Both the position numbers and the translations under genes were made by a program. Of a stretch of DNA of 64,000 nucleotides, positions 34,601 through 64,000 are shown piece after piece (position 1 is the stretch's first letter; each line of letters begins with the position of its first letter). This DNA is from Xiphophorus maculatus (taxonomy: Eukaryota > Chordata > Actinopteri > Cyprinodontiformes > Poeciliidae). The notes beneath the pieces are model-generated. The model was not told the DNA's origin. It made no database searches and saw nothing but the letters and a program-made list of their open reading frames with translations. Where the stretch lies: positions 20,756,351 through 20,820,350 of the forward strand of contig NC_036451.1 of the NCBI RefSeq assembly GCF_002775205.1. Reading direction: 5' to 3'.

Positions 34601-36476
34601 TTAAAAGCAAATATAAGGTACAAGAGAGAGACTGGTATGTGGGGGAGTAGCAGGAAAAAATGGATAAGTTAAAATATAAACATATATAAGCCTATATAAT
34701 ATAATATATTCAAAATTTACTTGCTGATGATGTCCACAGCTGCCTTCACTTTCTCTCTGTCTTTGTTAAATGTGTGGACCATCATAACAGAAGCCTCGAT
34801 ATCGTCCTCCTCGAAGCGCTGACGGTAAAAACACACACCGTGTTTTGCCAACACCAGCAGGATCACGTTTAATCTCGTTCTAAATCCCCTTATAATGTTT
34901 AGAAAAAAGTTCAGGCATATTGTGGTTTCAAAGAGTTGAGGATATGTACCATCAGAATGGCCTCTTTAATGTGCACCTCCCTCTGACTCTTGGTTAACGT
35001 GGCTCCGGTGAGAGGGCAGGTGAAGTAAACGCCGGACACAGAGAGGCAGGCCGCGTCTTTCACTTTGGATCCCTGGAACAGAAATGACTGTCCATAACTG
35101 CAGCTATTACACTTTTTGCTCATTAAATAAAGTGTCTAAACCGAGACGAACGCGCTACAAGCCTGGATGTACCTCAGCTGTGACTTCATTTTCCTTCTCA
35201 GCCAGAGCTGCTGCCTCCGCCTCCAGTTCTCTTTTAACTGTGAAGCAAAGAAAACTGGCATTATTTAACCAGATTCTTGCAAGACTAAACAAAATCTAAG
35301 TGTTAAGTGTTTGCTTTACTGTACACAGTGGTTGTACAGTTCAGTCAATGCTGTGATTTAAAGAGGTGTGTGTGTGTGTGCTGCAAGTTCTCATCATAAT
35401 TCAGACTCTAGACTGCTGCTAAACAATAGCAGTTCTTTTCATAGTATGTTTATATTTGCATCTTCTGAAGGTTTTTACAACAGGTTTTATGCAGAGTGCT
35501 CAGTAAATTTCATGACAGTTGCTAAGGGGTAAATAAAAAAAGAACTATTTTTTAAATAAGCAGCTGGCAGATGTATCCATTGCTACAAATAATCAAACAT
35601 GCACTAAAGGAATGCTGGAATTGAATTTAGGCAATTAGGTTATTTTTTGTTTTAAAAAGGAATTGCATTATTTATTTAAATGCATCTCTAATACTGTATA
35701 AAAAAGGTTTAAGAGGCAAAATAAAAAAAAAATCCAAAGAATGTGACCATTTTTGTATTTGGTTAATCATCAGAATAAGCAATATAATAATCCATTTGCT
35801 AAAATAATCATTAGTTGCATTTGTTGGTGTATTTAACCAAAGCGGTACTCGGGAGCTGGGTTCAGGTGAGTCTGGGTTCAGGACTGTGCGTTTCTCACCC
35901 TGGTTCCTGATAGCGTCCTGGGAGGTGTGCACCTTGGGCCGCTGCTTCTGCTCGATCCGGGCCAGGGCCGCGGCCCCTGCCATCTGTGCTCCTTCGCTGG
36001 GAGCATGCCGACTCTGCTTGCTGCTGGAGCTGCTCGGCGCCACCGCAGGCTTGCTGCTGAAGCGACATGTCACCAACATGTCATGAGTTCAGGTCAGACC
36101 TCCACGAGTTACAACATGCAACGACGTTGATTACGACACAGATGGCAGCACTGTTTCGTCTTTTAGTTATCAGGTGGCTTCTTTATTTAGCGATCTAAGC
36201 TTGTTGATGGATTATCTGCTGGTCAAAGTTAGCTGGGCGTTTCCCACCGTCTTTGCATTACATTAGTTATGTACTCGTAGATTAAAATGATAATAATAAA
36301 AAACTACACAAGAAAGCCAACATATGAATTGTTTGTGTTTATTTTTTAAATCAATAGTTAGCGCCGCAGAAAGCAATAAATCGTTATATTTGCCTTGCAT
36401 CTTCCGTTAACTTCTTCCCGGGTCCTGCAGATTTAAATTTTATGTCCTTTTTAAAGTCGTCAAAGAACTTCTTCAT
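31607..36476 (-). CDS. ubxn6: UBX domain protein 6, p97/VCP cofactor
   Basis: Eleven coding exons in transcription order: 36394-36476, 35899-36056, 35173-35237, 34950-35072, 34721-34818, 34479-34554, 34310-34394, 33749-33968, 33399-33529, 33086-33234, 31607-31735 (stop 31607-31609). Joined 1,317 nt, 438 residues, against 441 I recall for human. UBXN6 (UBXD1) binds the AAA ATPase p97/VCP and works in endolysosomal sorting and clearance. Visible parts: N-terminal MKKFFDDFKKDIKFKSAGPG, a VCP-interacting motif AAALARIEQKQRP (about 56-68), VYFTCPLTGATL leading into the PUB domain (middle third), and the C-terminal UBX domain (YNYTLLRVRLPDGNLLQ onward, about 325-410), ending PELLERIQTLS. The first donor is GC (AAG/GCAAAT). 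Convergent with chaf1a. Confidence 0.95.
31870..32000. repeat. Dispersed fish Tc1/mariner-like repeat fragment
   Basis: TATTTTATTGGGATTTTATG at 31880-31899 and AGCATAATTGCGCAGTGAAT at 31921-31940 match the pattern of the other fragments (compare TTTTATGTGATAATT near 48397). Located in the last ubxn6 intron. Confidence 0.4.
32470..33045. repeat. Composite repeat block in the last ubxn6 intron
   Basis: Contains GCTGCGTTTCTATTACAAAT at 32549-32568 and the near-inverse CCATTTCCATTAAT at 32919-32932, suggesting a terminal-inverted-repeat element. Inside are two hairpins: ATCCGGTTGT/ACAACCGGAT around 32750-32775 and AACATGACTTA/TAAGTCATGTT around 32777-32805. Class unknown. Confidence 0.4.
34070..34285. 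repeat. Dispersed fish Tc1/mariner-like repeat fragment with one terminus
   Basis: GTCTATCACATAAAATGCAT and the ending TTTGTAAGGCACTG (34270-34283) match, from memory, one end of a very common fish element whose terminus contains GCCTTGC. In a ubxn6 intron. Confidence 0.45.
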
Positions 36477-36630
36477 CTTCCGTAGTTGTCAATTAAAGAA
36501 AAAAAAACAAAAAACATCAGAAATAAAATATCAGCAGCTCTACAGCAGCAAGCTGCACTTAGCTAGGAGTTGGAGAACCAAAACAAAATCCATAAAAAAC
36601 AAACTGCTTCCGCCTCACGAAATAGTTACG

Positions 36631-36647
36631 TCGCCCCCTTGTGGTGG
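36631..36647. promoter_or_regulatory. CTCF-like motif near the ubxn6 start
   Basis: The plus strand reads TCGCCCCCTTGTGGTGG; its complement carries CCACAAGGGGGCGA, close to the vertebrate CTCF core CCAC(C/T)AGGGGGCGC. It is 155 bases upstream of the ubxn6 start codon. A weaker similar string is at 6877-6893 in the scamp4 3' UTR. Confidence 0.4.
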
Positions 36648-36929
36648 GGAATAGACCTAGCTCTTAAAGACAAAACCAGTCTTTACATGCGCATTATACT
36701 AGCGTTTAAATAAAAGCTATTATTGAAGGTCAAATTAGAAACAACACCAACAACAAAAAACGTTTAATAGCTTCATTTCGATATTTGTTTCAGTAGGAAC
36801 TTTCAAACCTTTCTTCCCCGGTTCCTCTTCCTCATTCTTGTTATCAGGCATCTTGTTTTGTATCTGCAACAGAGTGACGTTGCTCTGTCGGTTCATTGGA
36901 ATATGTTTTCAAACTCCTATTTCACAATT

Positions 36930-37310
36930 TGCTTTGGTAAAACGACCAACTTCAATATGTTTTACTCAAAATTGCATGACAGACCAACATGCAGTACTTT
37001 ATACTGTGAAGGAGAAGAAAAAGGATTTCTCTAAGTTCTTTACATGTAAAAATCTGAAAAGCAATGGTGTGAACTGAAACTCACTCTCTCCACTCTGACA
37101 TCCCAAAATTAAAATGATCAAATTATTCTATTAGACATCACAAAAGGGGCAAAAATTTAACTTCTATATATACCTCTACTTCACAATAATGCACTATATT
37201 ACTTTGTTGTGGACAATTACAGAATTTGCCATTAAAATATATGGACTTTTGTGGTTGTAGTATGAGCTAAAGGGCATTAAAACTTTTGAAACATTAGATA
37301 TCAGACTATG
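36930..37310. repeat. Dispersed fish Tc1/mariner-like repeat, degraded
   Basis: AGACCAACAT at 36981 and ACTTCACAATAATGCAC at 37178-37194 recur in the fragments at 11512 and 48488. Upstream of ubxn6. Confidence 0.45.
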
Positions 37311-37896
37311 GTTTACCACTGTGACCTTTTCTTTTTATTATCCCACTTTAATGTCTGACCGATGACAGCTCCTGTGTAACCTAATAGCGCATAACATTGC
37401 ATTTTCCTGTTTAATTGATCAAATTTAAAGAAAAAAAACAATGTCATATTTACTGAAACTTCATGAATAATGTTATAACACTGTGGGGAGCCTGGGAGCA
37501 ATTCTTCAGGCCAAGCTGTTCGTCTTCTGGCTGACTCTCTTTTATATACTCTGTAGCCACATTTCTCAAAAGCATGTTATTGGTGCTGAGGATTTTCACA
37601 CTTTAAGTGATTTCACTATTTTTCAAATAGAGGAGACAGTATTCTGGAAGTGCTTTCTAGAATACTGCTCGGATCTTTTCCAGGCCAGTCTTGGCCTGTC
37701 CGCCCTCGAAGATTTACCCTAGGAAGGTGGAATAAACAGAACCAGAACCAGAGATGTTTGTGTGTGAAACTCCAAGTAGAGCAGCAGTTTCTAAAATACC
37801 CACATCACCTTATTCGCTTGTAATTTTTAACAACTACACCACCTAATCTAAATGAATGAAATCTTTCAAAACACAAAATATGCTTTCAGACAAATG

Positions 37897-37902
37897 TTTA
37901 TT
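37897..37902 (-). other. Poly(A) signal of the dynein heavy chain gene
   Basis: Minus-strand AATAAA 108 bases after the stop codon at 38010-38012. It is the first such hexamer downstream. Confidence 0.6.
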
Positions 37903-38009
37903 TACTGATTTAGAACAACAACAAAAAAAGGTATCCAGCATTGTCTGAGAGACAAATGTGAATCGGCACGTAGTTACTGAACACCTAGAAGGCATGACGC
38001 AGCCTATGC

Positions 38010-63952
<25,943 letters not shown>

Positions 63953-64000
63953 CTGAAACGAGAGACCAAGTAGTAATATACTGTAAGACTATGTTTTTTA

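Larger units (their letters stand above)
36477..38009. other. Spacer between ubxn6 promoter and dynein 3' end
   Basis: Holds the ubxn6 5' region with a CTCF-like motif at 36631-36647, a degraded Tc1-like fragment (36930-37310), and the dynein 3' UTR with a minus-strand AATAAA at 37897-37902. An open frame of 79 codons at 37483-37722 (plus) has hydrophobic character but no recognisable homology and no splice context. Confidence 0.5.

Noticed and set aside
37483-37722. 79-codon open frame with hydrophobic N-terminus between ubxn6 and the dynein gene
   Set aside because: No homology I recognise, no promoter or poly(A) evidence, and it lies in a repeat-rich spacer. An RNA-seq check would settle it.

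Overview
The window is a piece of a vertebrate, almost certainly teleost fish, chromosome. Genes are split into many short exons with GT-AG (and some GC-AG) introns. The encoded proteins are recognisable vertebrate orthologues, and the non-coding DNA is full of short fish-type DNA-transposon relics (hAT, Tc1/mariner, pogo) and AT-rich microsatellites. I found no prokaryotic, viral or CRISPR features. Gene models below were built by hand from reading frame plus splice sites; for all five genes the joined exons stay in frame, which is a strong internal check.

Layout, left to right. (1) 1-3060, plus strand: the 3' half of a class 4-type transmembrane semaphorin (end of sema domain, PSI, Ig, transmembrane segment, cytoplasmic tail). 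(2) 3061-6903: convergent intergenic space with a Tc1-like relic touching the semaphorin 3' UTR and the scamp4 3' UTR. (3) 6904-13028, minus strand: scamp4, 6 coding exons, 233 aa. (4) 13029-15317: a shared head-to-head promoter region. (5) 15318-27832, plus strand: chaf1a, the large CAF-1 subunit, 16 coding exons, 897 aa. (6) 31607-36476, minus strand: ubxn6, 11 coding exons, 438 aa, tail-to-tail with chaf1a. From memory the same arrangement exists in human 19p13.3. (7) 38010-63952 and beyond the right edge, minus strand: an axonemal outer-arm dynein heavy chain of the DNAH5/DNAH8 (gamma) type. 62 exons (3,269 residues) are visible, from the tail through the linker, six AAA modules, stalk and C-terminus; the N-terminal part lies outside the window.

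The genes do not form a pathway: chaf1a (replication-coupled nucleosome assembly), ubxn6 (p97/VCP cofactor), scamp4 (membrane trafficking), semaphorin (cell guidance) and dynein (ciliary motility) are housekeeping or tissue genes kept together by synteny. I see no undescribed biological system. The most unusual signals are five GC-AG introns among about 96, tandem splice sites that only work in one frame, a transposon end that appears to supply a poly(A) signal, a ZNF143-like promoter motif, a pogo-like element still carrying an open transposase tail, and five hAT elements with legible 8-bp target duplications.
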